Of a stretch of 34,037 bases of DNA, positions 24,219 through 31,675 are shown in pieces. Made by a program: the position numbers and the translations under genes. Within the stretch, counting starts at the first letter, position 1, and each line of letters begins with the position of its first letter. The notes beneath the pieces are model-generated. The model was given only the letters and a program-made list of their open reading frames with translations, was not told where the DNA came from and did no database searches. The DNA is from Actinomycetes bacterium (lineage in GTDB: Bacteria; Actinomycetota; Acidimicrobiia; Acidimicrobiales; Microtrichaceae): assembly GCA_030621865.1 (NCBI GenBank), contig JAUXGW010000007.1:1-34037 (forward strand), in the 5' to 3' direction.

Positions 24219-25375
24219 TGAACGCCACCGGTTTCCGACAGCTCAGCCGACGGAGTCACTCGCATGGGCAAATTCAGAACGAACCGGCTCCCCTGACCTT
24301 CCACCGAGGAAGCAGAAACCTTGCCTCCGTGATTGGCCGCAACGTGGCGGACGATGGCGAGTCCGAGACCCGTGCCGCCGGTGTTTCGCGACCTTGCCGG
24401 ATCAACTCGGTAGAAACGTTCGAACACCCGGTCAAGGTCACGTCTCGGTATGCCGATACCCTGATCGGCCACGACAATCTCAACGACACGTCGATTCGAA
24501 TCTTCGGTGAATCCCACCTCGACTCCGGAACCGCTGTCGGAGTACTTCACGGAATTTTCGAGGAGATTGTAAATCGCAGATGTCAACTGCCTGCGGTCGC
24601 CACTTATCAGCAGGCCGTTCTCCCCCGCCGCGGACACCTCCACACCAGCCTGATCAGCGGCGTTCTGGATCCGACCGACGGCTTCAGCCACCACCGCAGC
24701 CACTTCCAGGTCTGCGAACTCCGCGTCTTCGCCAAACTCGATTCGACTGAGTTCGAGAAGATCGTCGATCGTGCGGGCCGCCCGGGAGGTTTCGGAGACC
24801 ATGCGACCGGCCAGACGTTGGCGAAGCTCGGGATCCTCCTCATCGCCCAGGGTCTCTGCCAGGAGGCCGAGAGCCCCGATCGGGCTCTTCAGTTCATGAG
24901 AGATGTTGGCAACGAAATCCCGCCGGATCGTCTCGGTACGACGGAATTCGGTGCGGTCCTCGATCATGGCGAGAGCCCCGTTGCCAGAGCCGATCTTCAC
25001 CGGGAACGCCGAAACCTCGAAGAACCTTGCCGGCGGGCCGAACAACTCCACCGTGCTCCGTTTGGTCCGTCCGTCGAGAGCCTCCACCACGAGTTCCTGA
25101 ACCCTGCTCTCCACAAGGGATCGGCCATCACGAGCATCCGCCACAACAGCCGCAGCGGAATTGCGGAATATCTCCGCGCCCCGACCATCGATCACAACCA
25201 CTCCGTGGTCGATCAATTCCAAGGCGTCAGTCAGCGGATCACGCAGGTTTCGCGGTGATTCCTGCTCCGGTTGTTTCGGGGCTGGGACTTGTTGCTGCGC
25301 GGTTCGGCCACTCATGTACGCGTATGTGGCAGCGCCGCCGACTGCGATGCCCAGGACGATCAGGAAGATCTCCAT
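24215..25375 (-). CDS. senX3: Phosphate-responsive sensor histidine kinase, SenX3/PhoR-like
   Basis: 386 aa with the chosen start. One N-terminal transmembrane helix (about 2-21) is followed by a PAS-like domain (about 48-140, DHGVVVIDGRGAEIF). The phosphoacceptor motif FVANISHELKSP has His160. The ATPase domain shows the N box NLLENSVKYS, G1 DQGIGIP, F-box FERFYR and G2 GGTGLGLAI. The absence of a periplasmic sensor domain fits PhoR/SenX3 kinases, which sense phosphate through PstSCAB-PhoU. ATG at 25375 lies 5 nt after the surE stop; a longer frame to 25423 would overlap surE and adds residues unlike a membrane start. It shares 4 bp with regX3. Confidence 0.93.
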   Translation of the reverse strand: MEIFLIVLGIAVGGAATYAYMSGRTAQQQVPAPKQPEQESPRNLRDPLTDALELIDHGVVVIDGRGAEIFRNSAAAVVADARDGRSLVESRVQELVVEALDGRTKRSTVELFGPPARFFEVSAFPVKIGSGNGALAMIEDRTEFRRTETIRRDFVANISHELKSPIGALGLLAETLGDEEDPELRQRLAGRMVSETSRAARTIDDLLELSRIEFGEDAEFADLEVAAVVAEAVGRIQNAADQAGVEVSAAGENGLLISGDRRQLTSAIYNLLENSVKYSDSGSGVEVGFTEDSNRRVVEIVVADQGIGIPRRDLDRVFERFYRVDPARSRNTGGTGLGLAIVRHVAANHGGKVSASSVEGQGSRFVLNLPMRVTPSAELSETGGVQ

Positions 25376-25380
25376 GTCCT

Positions 25381-26187
25381 TCAGGTCCCCGGTCCCGGGT
25401 CGGTACCCGCCGACTCGATGCATCCCAGCAAAGCCGGGGGCAGGGAATCAATGGAGGCAAGATCGGCAGCCCGGACTCGTCGCAGCGGGGTGAGCACCAC
25501 GTGACCGTCTGCGACCAGGAGAGTGTCCGATCCGGGATCCAGATCCTCCGTCAGGGGAACAAAACCAAGATGGATGCGGTCGGCCGTTCGTTCCAGAAGC
25601 TGTGTGCGCACGCTGCCGAACCTTGCGAGGGGAGCAATCACGGGATCCGCAAGATCGCGGGCCGGGAGATCGGGAACACTCAGGTTCACGGTGTGCACAC
25701 CGGCATCGTTTTCGAGCCAGGCGCCGACCTCCAGTGCCAGATCAGCTGCGACACTCCAGTTGACCACGTCCGATTCGTGGCCGGCGATACTCACCGCCAC
25801 AGACGACAGCCCGAAGCCCGAAGCAGTGAGGGCGGCTCCGACCGTTCCCGAATGCATGGTGGCCCTACCGGTGTTGAGGCCCGGATTGACACCGGAGAGA
25901 ACCATGTCCGGACGGGGACCGAACACCTCGAGGCAGGTCGCTATCACGCAGAGCGCCGGAGCGGCATCGAGTTCCACCGAATGGACAGATTCCAGACCGG
26001 CCAACGGCATCTCGCGATACCGGATTCCGGTATCTGCGCCCAGATTGCCGACAGCGGCACTACTTCCCGACCAGTCCCCCTCCGGTGCCACCGCAATGAC
26101 CTCATGGCCGGCAGCAACTGCCGATTCGGCCAACGCCCGGAGGCCGGGCGCGTGTAGTCCGTCATCGTTGGTGAGCAGTACCCGCAC
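25381..26187 (-). CDS. surE: 5'/3'-nucleotidase SurE
   Basis: 268 aa. The N-terminus MRVLLTNDDGLHAPGL gives the metal-binding Asp pair (D8, D9), followed by VAPEGDWSGSSAA and later LSGVNPGLNTGRATMHSGTVGAA, all SurE hallmarks. SurE removes phosphate from nucleoside monophosphates and can act on short polyphosphate. Placement between phoU and senX3 fits phosphate scavenging. GTG start at 26187 with GAGG about 10 nt upstream, 11 nt after the phoU stop. Length is usual for the family. Confidence 0.94.
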   Translation of the reverse strand: MRVLLTNDDGLHAPGLRALAESAVAAGHEVIAVAPEGDWSGSSAAVGNLGADTGIRYREMPLAGLESVHSVELDAAPALCVIATCLEVFGPRPDMVLSGVNPGLNTGRATMHSGTVGAALTASGFGLSSVAVSIAGHESDVVNWSVAADLALEVGAWLENDAGVHTVNLSVPDLPARDLADPVIAPLARFGSVRTQLLERTADRIHLGFVPLTEDLDPGSDTLLVADGHVVLTPLRRVRAADLASIDSLPPALLGCIESAGTDPGPGT

Positions 26188-26198
26188 GTCTGGTTGCC

Positions 26199-26981
26199 TC
26201 AGCTGTCTTCAGAACCCAGGTCAGGAGACCCTTCGGCTCCCACAGTACCCGTGATTCCAGCCGGCTCTTCCTCCTCATCGGTGTTGCCCGAGGCCTCCCG
26301 CAGGGTGAGAACCGCTGCCCCGGTCTGTTCCGGGAGCCATCCACTCACCATGTAACGAACACGTTCGCCGATGTTGACAGCGTGATCACCGATCCGCTCG
26401 TAGTAGCGCCCGATCATGGCCAGCTGAACAGCCGCCTGAAGCGACAGATCCGACGAATGGTGCGAACTGAAGATGGCCTCGACGAAGGTCACATGAAGGT
26501 CATCCAGACGATCATCCACATCGTCGAGCGCCGCTCCCAGCGATTCGTCTGCGTCGACATATGCATCGATTGATGCACGGGTCAGGAAAGTTGCCTCCAT
26601 ACCCATGCTTTCGATCAGGCCGCGCAGCTCCGGTGGCAGCTCGAGGTCATAGATGCGCCTCGATGCCTTGCTGACGTTCACCATCAGATCTGCGGACCGC
26701 TCGAGTTCTCCGATCACCCGCAAGGTGGTCAAAAGGAAACGAAGGTCGCCGGCCATGGGCGCCTGCAACTCCAGCACCCGCGTGGTGCCCTCCTCCAGCT
26801 CCAGAGCCACCCGGTCGATTTCGGCATCGCCATCAATGATCCGCTGGGCACCCGAAATGTCGCGGTCAAGCAGGATGGCGGTGCCCTTGCCAATTGTCTC
26901 CGCTGTCATGGCACCGAGGCGAACGATGCCACTGCGCAGCTGATCCAGTTCCTCGTGGTACTCGCGCCTGAGTTCACCCAT
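26199..26981 (-). CDS. phoU: Phosphate transport/signalling regulator PhoU
   Basis: 260 aa. Two PhoU three-helix repeats are visible, one starting near HEELDQLRSGIVRLGAMTAE and one near MGMEATFLTRASIDAYVDAD. Metal-binding E/D-x3-D patterns occur (VALELEEGTTRVLELQ region; ERIGDHAVNIGERV). PhoU links the Pst transporter state to the kinase and represses the Pho response when phosphate is plentiful. ATG at 26981 is chosen because GGGGA lies 5 nt upstream; earlier starts at 27023 and 26993 lack one. A C-terminal tail of about 45 Glu/Gly/Ala-rich residues extends past the second repeat. It follows pstB by 38 bp. Confidence 0.94.
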   Translation of the reverse strand: MGELRREYHEELDQLRSGIVRLGAMTAETIGKGTAILLDRDISGAQRIIDGDAEIDRVALELEEGTTRVLELQAPMAGDLRFLLTTLRVIGELERSADLMVNVSKASRRIYDLELPPELRGLIESMGMEATFLTRASIDAYVDADESLGAALDDVDDRLDDLHVTFVEAIFSSHHSSDLSLQAAVQLAMIGRYYERIGDHAVNIGERVRYMVSGWLPEQTGAAVLTLREASGNTDEEEEPAGITGTVGAEGSPDLGSEDS

Positions 26982-27019
26982 GTGATTCCCCATTCGTGCT
27001 CGGGGGCCCGTCGAAGGAC

Positions 27020-27931
27020 TCACCCGAATCGGCCGGTTATGTAATTCTCGGTTCGCTCATCGTCCGGAGTGGAGAAGATCTTTGTAGTCGGGTTGACCTC
27101 CACCAGGAGACCGGTTCGTCGATCTGACTCAGAGGTTACGTCAGTGCTGAAGAACGCGGTCGTGTCACTGACCCGTGCAGCCTGTTGCATGTTGTGGGTC
27201 ACGATCACGATCGTGTACCGCTCCTTGAGTTCAATCATGAGATCCTCGATGCGCGCGGTGGCGATTGGGTCGAGGGCCGAGCAGGGTTCGTCCATCAGGA
27301 TGACCTCGGGATCAACCGCAAGGGCCCGGGCAATGCAGAGCCTTTGCTGCTGACCGCCGGAGAGTCCCAGCGCAGACGAGCCGAGTCGATCTTTGACCTC
27401 ATCCCACAGGGCGGCCCTTCGCAGCGAACGCTCCACGATCTCGGAAAGATCTGCCTTCTTGCGGGTTCCTGCGACCTTTGGCCCATAAGCCACGTTCTCG
27501 AAGATCGACTTCGGGAACGGGTTCGGCTTCTGGAAAACCATTCCAATACGCCGGCGCACTTCCACCGGGTTCACCTTGGAGCCATAGATGTCCACCCCGT
27601 GGTAACGCAGATCCCCCTTCACCCGACACCCGTCGATCAGGTCATTCATGCGATTGAAGCAACGCAACACCGTGGTCTTGCCACAGCCCGAAGGGCCGAT
27701 GAACGCCGTGATCTGGTGTTGGAGAACGTCGATGGACACTCCTTTGACCGCATTGAAGTCGCCATAGAACACTTCGAGGTCTCGAACGTTGAAAACCTCT
27801 GTGGGCGGGTTCGCCTCCGCGGGATCCAACTCCCGGGCAATCGGTTCCTGCGGTATGGGCACCGGTGCTCTGGGGGTGGAGTCGGGGGAACTCATCGATG
27901 CAAGGGTACGTCCTTGCGAATCAGTCATCAT
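27020..27931 (-). CDS. pstB: Phosphate ABC transporter ATP-binding protein
   Basis: 303 aa. Walker A is [20 protein letters not shown], with the FNRMNDL extension typical of PstB. The Q-loop region is [16 protein letters not shown], the signature [15 protein letters not shown], and Walker [15 protein letters not shown]. It energises PstCA for high-affinity phosphate uptake. An N-terminal extension of about 45 residues precedes the domain. ATG at 27931 has CAGGA about 8 nt upstream; a neighbouring ATG at 27928 or one at 27895 is possible. It follows pstA by 43 bp. Confidence 0.95.
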   Translation of the reverse strand: MMTDSQGRTLASMSSPDSTPRAPVPIPQEPIARELDPAEANPPTEVFNVRDLEVFYGDFNAVKGVSIDVLQHQITAFIGPSGCGKTTVLRCFNRMNDLIDGCRVKGDLRYHGVDIYGSKVNPVEVRRRIGMVFQKPNPFPKSIFENVAYGPKVAGTRKKADLSEIVERSLRRAALWDEVKDRLGSSALGLSGGQQQRLCIARALAVDPEVILMDEPCSALDPIATARIEDLMIELKERYTIVIVTHNMQQAARVSDTTAFFSTDVTSESDRRTGLLVEVNPTTKIFSTPDDERTENYITGRFG

Positions 27932-27974
27932 CGCCAATCCTGTTCGTGTTCGCCGTGTGGTTCATCGAGTCAAC

Positions 27975-28979
27975 TCAGTCGATCGTGTATCGCTTCGCTA
28001 TCCAGCGAGCGACGAGGGTGGTTACGAGCACAATCCCGATCAGGGTGACAGCTGCACCCCAGGCGAGTTGCGTGGCCAGCGGGCCACCGTTTTGTTGTTG
28101 GGAATAGATCTGTGCGGAGAGCGTGGTGTTGCCCCCCTGGAAGCTCAAGTTGGTGGCAGTGGTGAAACCGATCACGAACAGCACCGGGGCCGTCTCCCCG
28201 GCTGCCCTGGCGACGGCGAGAAGGGATCCGGACACGATCCCGGCCATCGCCGCAGGGATGGTCACCGTGATTGTGGTCTTCCAGGTTCGCGTGCCAAGCG
28301 CAGCAGAGGCCTCACGCAGGGAGTCCGGCACGAGCCTCAGCATCTCCTCGGTGGCCCGAACCACGATCGGCAGCATCAAACACGCCAACGCGAGGCTGGC
28401 TGCCCAGGCTGATCTACCCGAGACACCGCGGGGGATCACCCAGATGGTGTAGATGAACACACCCATGATCACCGAGGGAACACCGGTCATCACATCGGTC
28501 ATGAAGCGGATGAAGCTCGCCAGCCGACCCTTCTTACCGTATTCGTTCAGGTACACGGCACCGAGTATTCCGAGCGGTATTGCGAGAAGCGAGGCGCCCA
28601 GCACCGTGAGTATCGTTCCAACGATTGCAGGCTGCATTCCGAGGGTCACCGAGTCAGAATCCACCGTCTCGCCGGTGTCGAATCCAAGGTCACTCAGGTC
28701 TGCGTTGCCGGCAAGGTCGCTGCGTACCACATCGCCCGGAATGGGCTCGGTCCACCAGTCGAGGTTGAGTACCGGTTCAAGTCCCTGCCTCAGCACATCC
28801 CAGAACATCCAGAGCAACGGTGCCGTCACCAGCAGGAAGCTGAGGGCGAAAAGGACGCTTGAGAAACCATCCTTGAATCGGCGACCTCCACTCAACGTGG
28901 AGCCGACACCGCCGGTGAGCGCCTCGAAGGTCTCGGAACGCGATGGTGCTGGAGGGGGAGCCGTTTGCAGATCAGTCAC
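27975..28979 (-). CDS. pstA: Phosphate ABC transporter permease PstA
   Basis: 334 aa with about six transmembrane helices. A Pro/Ser-rich cytoplasmic N-terminus and a first helix precede a periplasmic segment (PIPGDVVRSDLAGNADLS and on). The permease core follows, with GILGAVYLNEY, MTGVPSVIMGVFIY and the EAA-type loop REASAALGTRTWKTTITVTIP. It forms the phosphate channel with PstC. The start overlaps the pstC stop by 8 bp, so translation is coupled. Confidence 0.94.
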   Translation of the reverse strand: MTDLQTAPPPAPSRSETFEALTGGVGSTLSGGRRFKDGFSSVLFALSFLLVTAPLLWMFWDVLRQGLEPVLNLDWWTEPIPGDVVRSDLAGNADLSDLGFDTGETVDSDSVTLGMQPAIVGTILTVLGASLLAIPLGILGAVYLNEYGKKGRLASFIRFMTDVMTGVPSVIMGVFIYTIWVIPRGVSGRSAWAASLALACLMLPIVVRATEEMLRLVPDSLREASAALGTRTWKTTITVTIPAAMAGIVSGSLLAVARAAGETAPVLFVIGFTTATNLSFQGGNTTLSAQIYSQQQNGGPLATQLAWGAAVTLIGIVLVTTLVARWIAKRYTID

Positions 28980-29928
28980 CCTTCACCCTCCGATCCACCA
29001 CCGCAACGATCCGGCGGGCGCTGATGTTCACGAATATCGTGATGATGAACAGACAAACTCCCAGGCCGATGAGGGCGGCCCGGAAGGTGGAGCTGGCCTC
29101 GGAGAGCTGCCTGAAGATTTGTGCCGGCATCGTTTCACCCTTTGCGAACAGGTTCGTGGTGATGTTGGGGACGGCCCCGATGATGAGGGCCACTGCCACG
29201 GTCTCACCGAGTGCACGCCCGAATCCGAGCATCACGGCTCCGGTCAGGCCACCGAAACTGTGGGGGATCACAACCCCTTTGATCATCTCCCACTTGGTGG
29301 CGCCAAGGGCGAGTGCTCCGCTCTTGTCATTGACCGGCACGGTGGTGAAGACCTCGCGGGCCACCGATGTGATGATCGGCGTGATCATCAGGGCAAGGAT
29401 CATCCCTGCACTCATGTAGGCGGATCCGGAGCTGGGCCCGAAGATCGAGTTCAGTATCGGGATGCCCGACACCGCGTCGGCGATCGAGTTGAACAGGCTC
29501 TGGAACCCGGGCAACAGGTTGTAGAACGCCCAGATGCCGAACACCACCGAAGGAACGGCTGCCATCAGGTCGATCACGGTGATCACCGGTCGGCGCAACC
29601 GGTCTGGTGCAACTTCCGTTGTGAACAAGGCGATGCCAAGACTGAGTGGAACCGAAATGAACACGGCGATCAGCGAAACCAGGACCGTGCCGAAGGCCAG
29701 CGGAACAATTCCATACTTGCCCGCGGAGGGTGCCCACTCGGTGCCGAAGAAGTAGTACAACCCCTGGTCCTGCACCGCCGGCCAGGCGGAGATCGAGGTT
29801 GAGATCGCGATTGCCGCCAGAATGACGAGTACGGCAAGCCCGCTGAGCAGTGCGACGACTCTGAACGCCGTGTCGGCGACTGCACCTCTGCCCTGCTCCG
29901 TGAGTGGCGTCAGATCGGCTGAACTCAT
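28972..29928 (-). CDS. pstC: Phosphate ABC transporter permease PstC
   Basis: 318 aa with about six transmembrane helices. Typical features are FFGTEWAPSAGKYGIVPL in the first periplasmic loop, IDLMAAVPSVVFGIWAF, and the coupling-helix region PVNDKSGALALGATKWEMIK. It partners PstA. It is separated from pstS by about 90 bp that contain a strong hairpin, which may lower permease expression relative to the binding protein. Confidence 0.94.
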   Translation of the reverse strand: MSSADLTPLTEQGRGAVADTAFRVVALLSGLAVLVILAAIAISTSISAWPAVQDQGLYYFFGTEWAPSAGKYGIVPLAFGTVLVSLIAVFISVPLSLGIALFTTEVAPDRLRRPVITVIDLMAAVPSVVFGIWAFYNLLPGFQSLFNSIADAVSGIPILNSIFGPSSGSAYMSAGMILALMITPIITSVAREVFTTVPVNDKSGALALGATKWEMIKGVVIPHSFGGLTGAVMLGFGRALGETVAVALIIGAVPNITTNLFAKGETMPAQIFRQLSEASSTFRAALIGLGVCLFIITIFVNISARRIVAVVDRRVKGD

Positions 29929-29957
29929 GACTCAGAACCATCAGGGTCGACGCGAGA

Positions 29958-29988
29958 CGGTCCCGCGGGGTTGAACCCCGCGGGACCG
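29958..29988 (-). terminator. Strong hairpin between pstS and pstC, probable attenuator
   Basis: The arm at 29958-29972 pairs with 29974-29988 for 15 perfect, G+C-rich pairs around a single central base (a TGA or larger loop in RNA). It begins about 32 nt after the pstS stop and ends about 30 nt before the pstC start. No T-run follows on the minus strand. A partial terminator or an mRNA-stabilising 3' end for pstS are the likely roles. Confidence 0.6.
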
Positions 29989-30019
29989 AATCCCGAACGC
30001 AACCTTCGCCCGCTACAAC

Positions 30020-31099
30020 TCATCCGCTGGTGATCTCGTCGATCTGGGCGACTGCCTTGGTCTGGAACGATTCGGGGATTCCGACATAACCCGATGAGGC
30101 TGCCTGCTCCTGGCCTGTGGTCAGGACGTAGTCGAGATAGACCTTCAGGGACTCCACCAGGGACTCGTCGTCGTAGGTGGTGTAGGTGAGGATCCAGGTG
30201 GGAGCCGTGATCGGATAAGCGCCTTCACCGGGGCTGTTGAGTGGATTGTAAGTGAGGTCATCGGCGAGATCGGAACCGTCAAGCGCAGCCTGAACACCAT
30301 CAACCGACGGTGCGACGAACTCTCCATTGAGGTTCTCGATGTTGCTCAGGGACAGCCCTGACTTCACCGCATCTGCCAAGTCGACATAACCGACCGCACC
30401 CTCGGTCTGAGAGACCAGCTCGGCGACGCCGGAGTTCTTCTCGGCACCCTGTGTGCTCGTTGGCCACTCAACTGTGTCGCCGGCTCCGAGGGTCCAGACA
30501 TAGCGAGCGGAGTCCTCGAGGTACTGCGTGAAGTTCTTGGTGGTGCCAGAGCCGTCCGAACGGTGGACAACTGTGATTGCCTGCGCCGGCAGAGTGGCAT
30601 CAGGATTGGCCTCAGCGATGGCAGGGTCATCCCAGGATGTGATCTCCGCCTGGAATATCCCGGCGATCACGTCGGGAGTGAGGTCGAGGGAATCAACACC
30701 ATCGAGGGTGTATGCAACCGTGATCGGTGCTGCCACGGTCGGGAAGAAAAGGATGTCCCCGGCGAAGGTTTCATCATCCTTGGGGAGTGAGTCGGAGCCG
30801 GCGTAATCAACAGTCTGTTCAGCAAGCTGATTGCGGCCATCACTGGAACCACTCTTGGCGTAGGTCACGATCTCCGAACCGTGAATCTCGTTGAAGTCTG
30901 CGTTCACCGCCTGGTAGAAGGCATCGGGGAAGCTCGCACCGCCACCGGTGAGCTTCTTGCTCAACGAGGTGATCGCCTCGTCGCTCGCCGCCGGCGCCGA
31001 ATCATCATCGGAGCTGTCATCGGAGCTGCTGCAACCGATCAAAGCGAGGGCCGCCGCAACCGGCACCGCCATCCATCGCATTCGAGAACCGAATCTCAT
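30020..31099 (-). CDS. pstS: Phosphate-binding lipoprotein PstS
   Basis: 359 aa. The lipoprotein signal MRFGSRMRWMAVPVAAALAL ends at C23 (ALIGC), followed by a Ser/Asp-rich linker. The PstS fold then shows LTGGGASFPDAFYQ (phosphate-contacting AS/T-F motif), GSSDGRNQL, FAGDIL and VHRSDGSGTTKNFTQYL. It captures phosphate outside the membrane for PstCA. ATG at 31099 has GGGAG 6 nt upstream; the frame runs up to 31234 but that region carries the PHO box and promoter. It is the first gene of the pst-phoU-surE-senX3-regX3 run. Confidence 0.95.
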   Translation of the reverse strand: MRFGSRMRWMAVPVAAALALIGCSSSDDSSDDDSAPAASDEAITSLSKKLTGGGASFPDAFYQAVNADFNEIHGSEIVTYAKSGSSDGRNQLAEQTVDYAGSDSLPKDDETFAGDILFFPTVAAPITVAYTLDGVDSLDLTPDVIAGIFQAEITSWDDPAIAEANPDATLPAQAITVVHRSDGSGTTKNFTQYLEDSARYVWTLGAGDTVEWPTSTQGAEKNSGVAELVSQTEGAVGYVDLADAVKSGLSLSNIENLNGEFVAPSVDGVQAALDGSDLADDLTYNPLNSPGEGAYPITAPTWILTYTTYDDESLVESLKVYLDYVLTTGQEQAASSGYVGIPESFQTKAVAQIDEITSG

Positions 31100-31165
31100 C
31101 TGTGTCTCCCTGCCGTTCGCAACCGCGTTTCGGTTGTCCAAGCTGACAGTGAGCAACGTACGCAA

Positions 31166-31209
31166 CCCGGGTGGACACCCAACACCGCCAAGGTGAACGC
31201 AAGGTGAAC
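31166..31209 (-). promoter_or_regulatory. PHO box upstream of pstS
   Basis: On the minus strand GTTCACCTTGC (31209-31199) is followed directly by GTTCACCTTGG (31198-31188). After exactly one further 11-nt step, GTCCACCCGGG (31176-31166) follows in the same register. Eleven-nt direct repeats beginning GTTCA are the known operator pattern for actinobacterial PhoP/RegX3-type regulators. The first pair ends about 89 bp before the pstS ATG. Confidence 0.85.
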
Positions 31210-31237
31210 ATCGGTGCCTGCGCACCTGTGGCATGGG

Positions 31238-31675
31238 TCACTTCAGCGAGGTCAGGAACGATTCCAGGAGCGCTCGATCGGCCGAATGGGTGAGTCTTTC
31301 CGGGGCTTCTGCGGCTTCGACCCATTCCGCGGCGGTGATCTCCTCGGGATCCTCCGGCGAGAGGCCGGCGTCCGGCGACATCGGCTCCATCGACCAGTAA
31401 CGCACACGTTTGGGGCGGGACCTCGTGCCTCCGCCAGTTTTGCGGGGTTTTGTCACCACGTATCGCACTTCGGGCAACTCGCTCCCGAGAGAACACAGCA
31501 AGCCGGTCTCTTCTTCGACCTCACGCACAGCCGCCTGCTCGTGGCTCTCACCTTCGTCGAGCTTTCCCTTGGGGAACGACCAGTCAAGGTATCGATCCCG
31601 GTGCACGATCAGAACCTGCAAGCTGCCCTCCACATATCGCCAGGGGACTCCTCCTGCAGCTTCGATCTGTTTCAA
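31238..31675 (-). CDS. NUDIX hydrolase, MutT1-like domain only
   Basis: 145 aa. The NUDIX box is complete: G37 in FPKGKLDEGE through REVEEETGL (R51-E52, E55-E56, G58), which fits G-x5-E-x7-REU-x-EE-x-GU. These enzymes hydrolyse nucleoside diphosphates linked to another moiety, such as oxidised dNTPs, diadenosine polyphosphates or inositol pyrophosphates. The neighbour is telling: in mycobacteria mutT1 lies beside ppk1, but MutT1 there also has a histidine-phosphatase domain, which is missing here. ATG at 31675 overlaps the ppk1 stop by 4 bp, so the two are co-translated. Substrate is not determinable from sequence. Confidence 0.9.
   Translation of the reverse strand: MKQIEAAGGVPWRYVEGSLQVLIVHRDRYLDWSFPKGKLDEGESHEQAAVREVEEETGLLCSLGSELPEVRYVVTKPRKTGGGTRSRPKRVRYWSMEPMSPDAGLSPEDPEEITAAEWVEAAEAPERLTHSADRALLESFLTSLK

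Noticed and set aside
24170..25258. Long + strand open frame opposite senX3 (362 codons), and similar frames at 27185-28048 and 28453-29802
   Set aside because: Each mirrors a real two-component or Pst gene and shows no domain, membrane or signal pattern of its own.
31100..31234. Extended N-terminus of PstS
   Set aside because: It covers the PHO box and would bury the lipoprotein signal; ATG at 31099 has GGGAG at good spacing.
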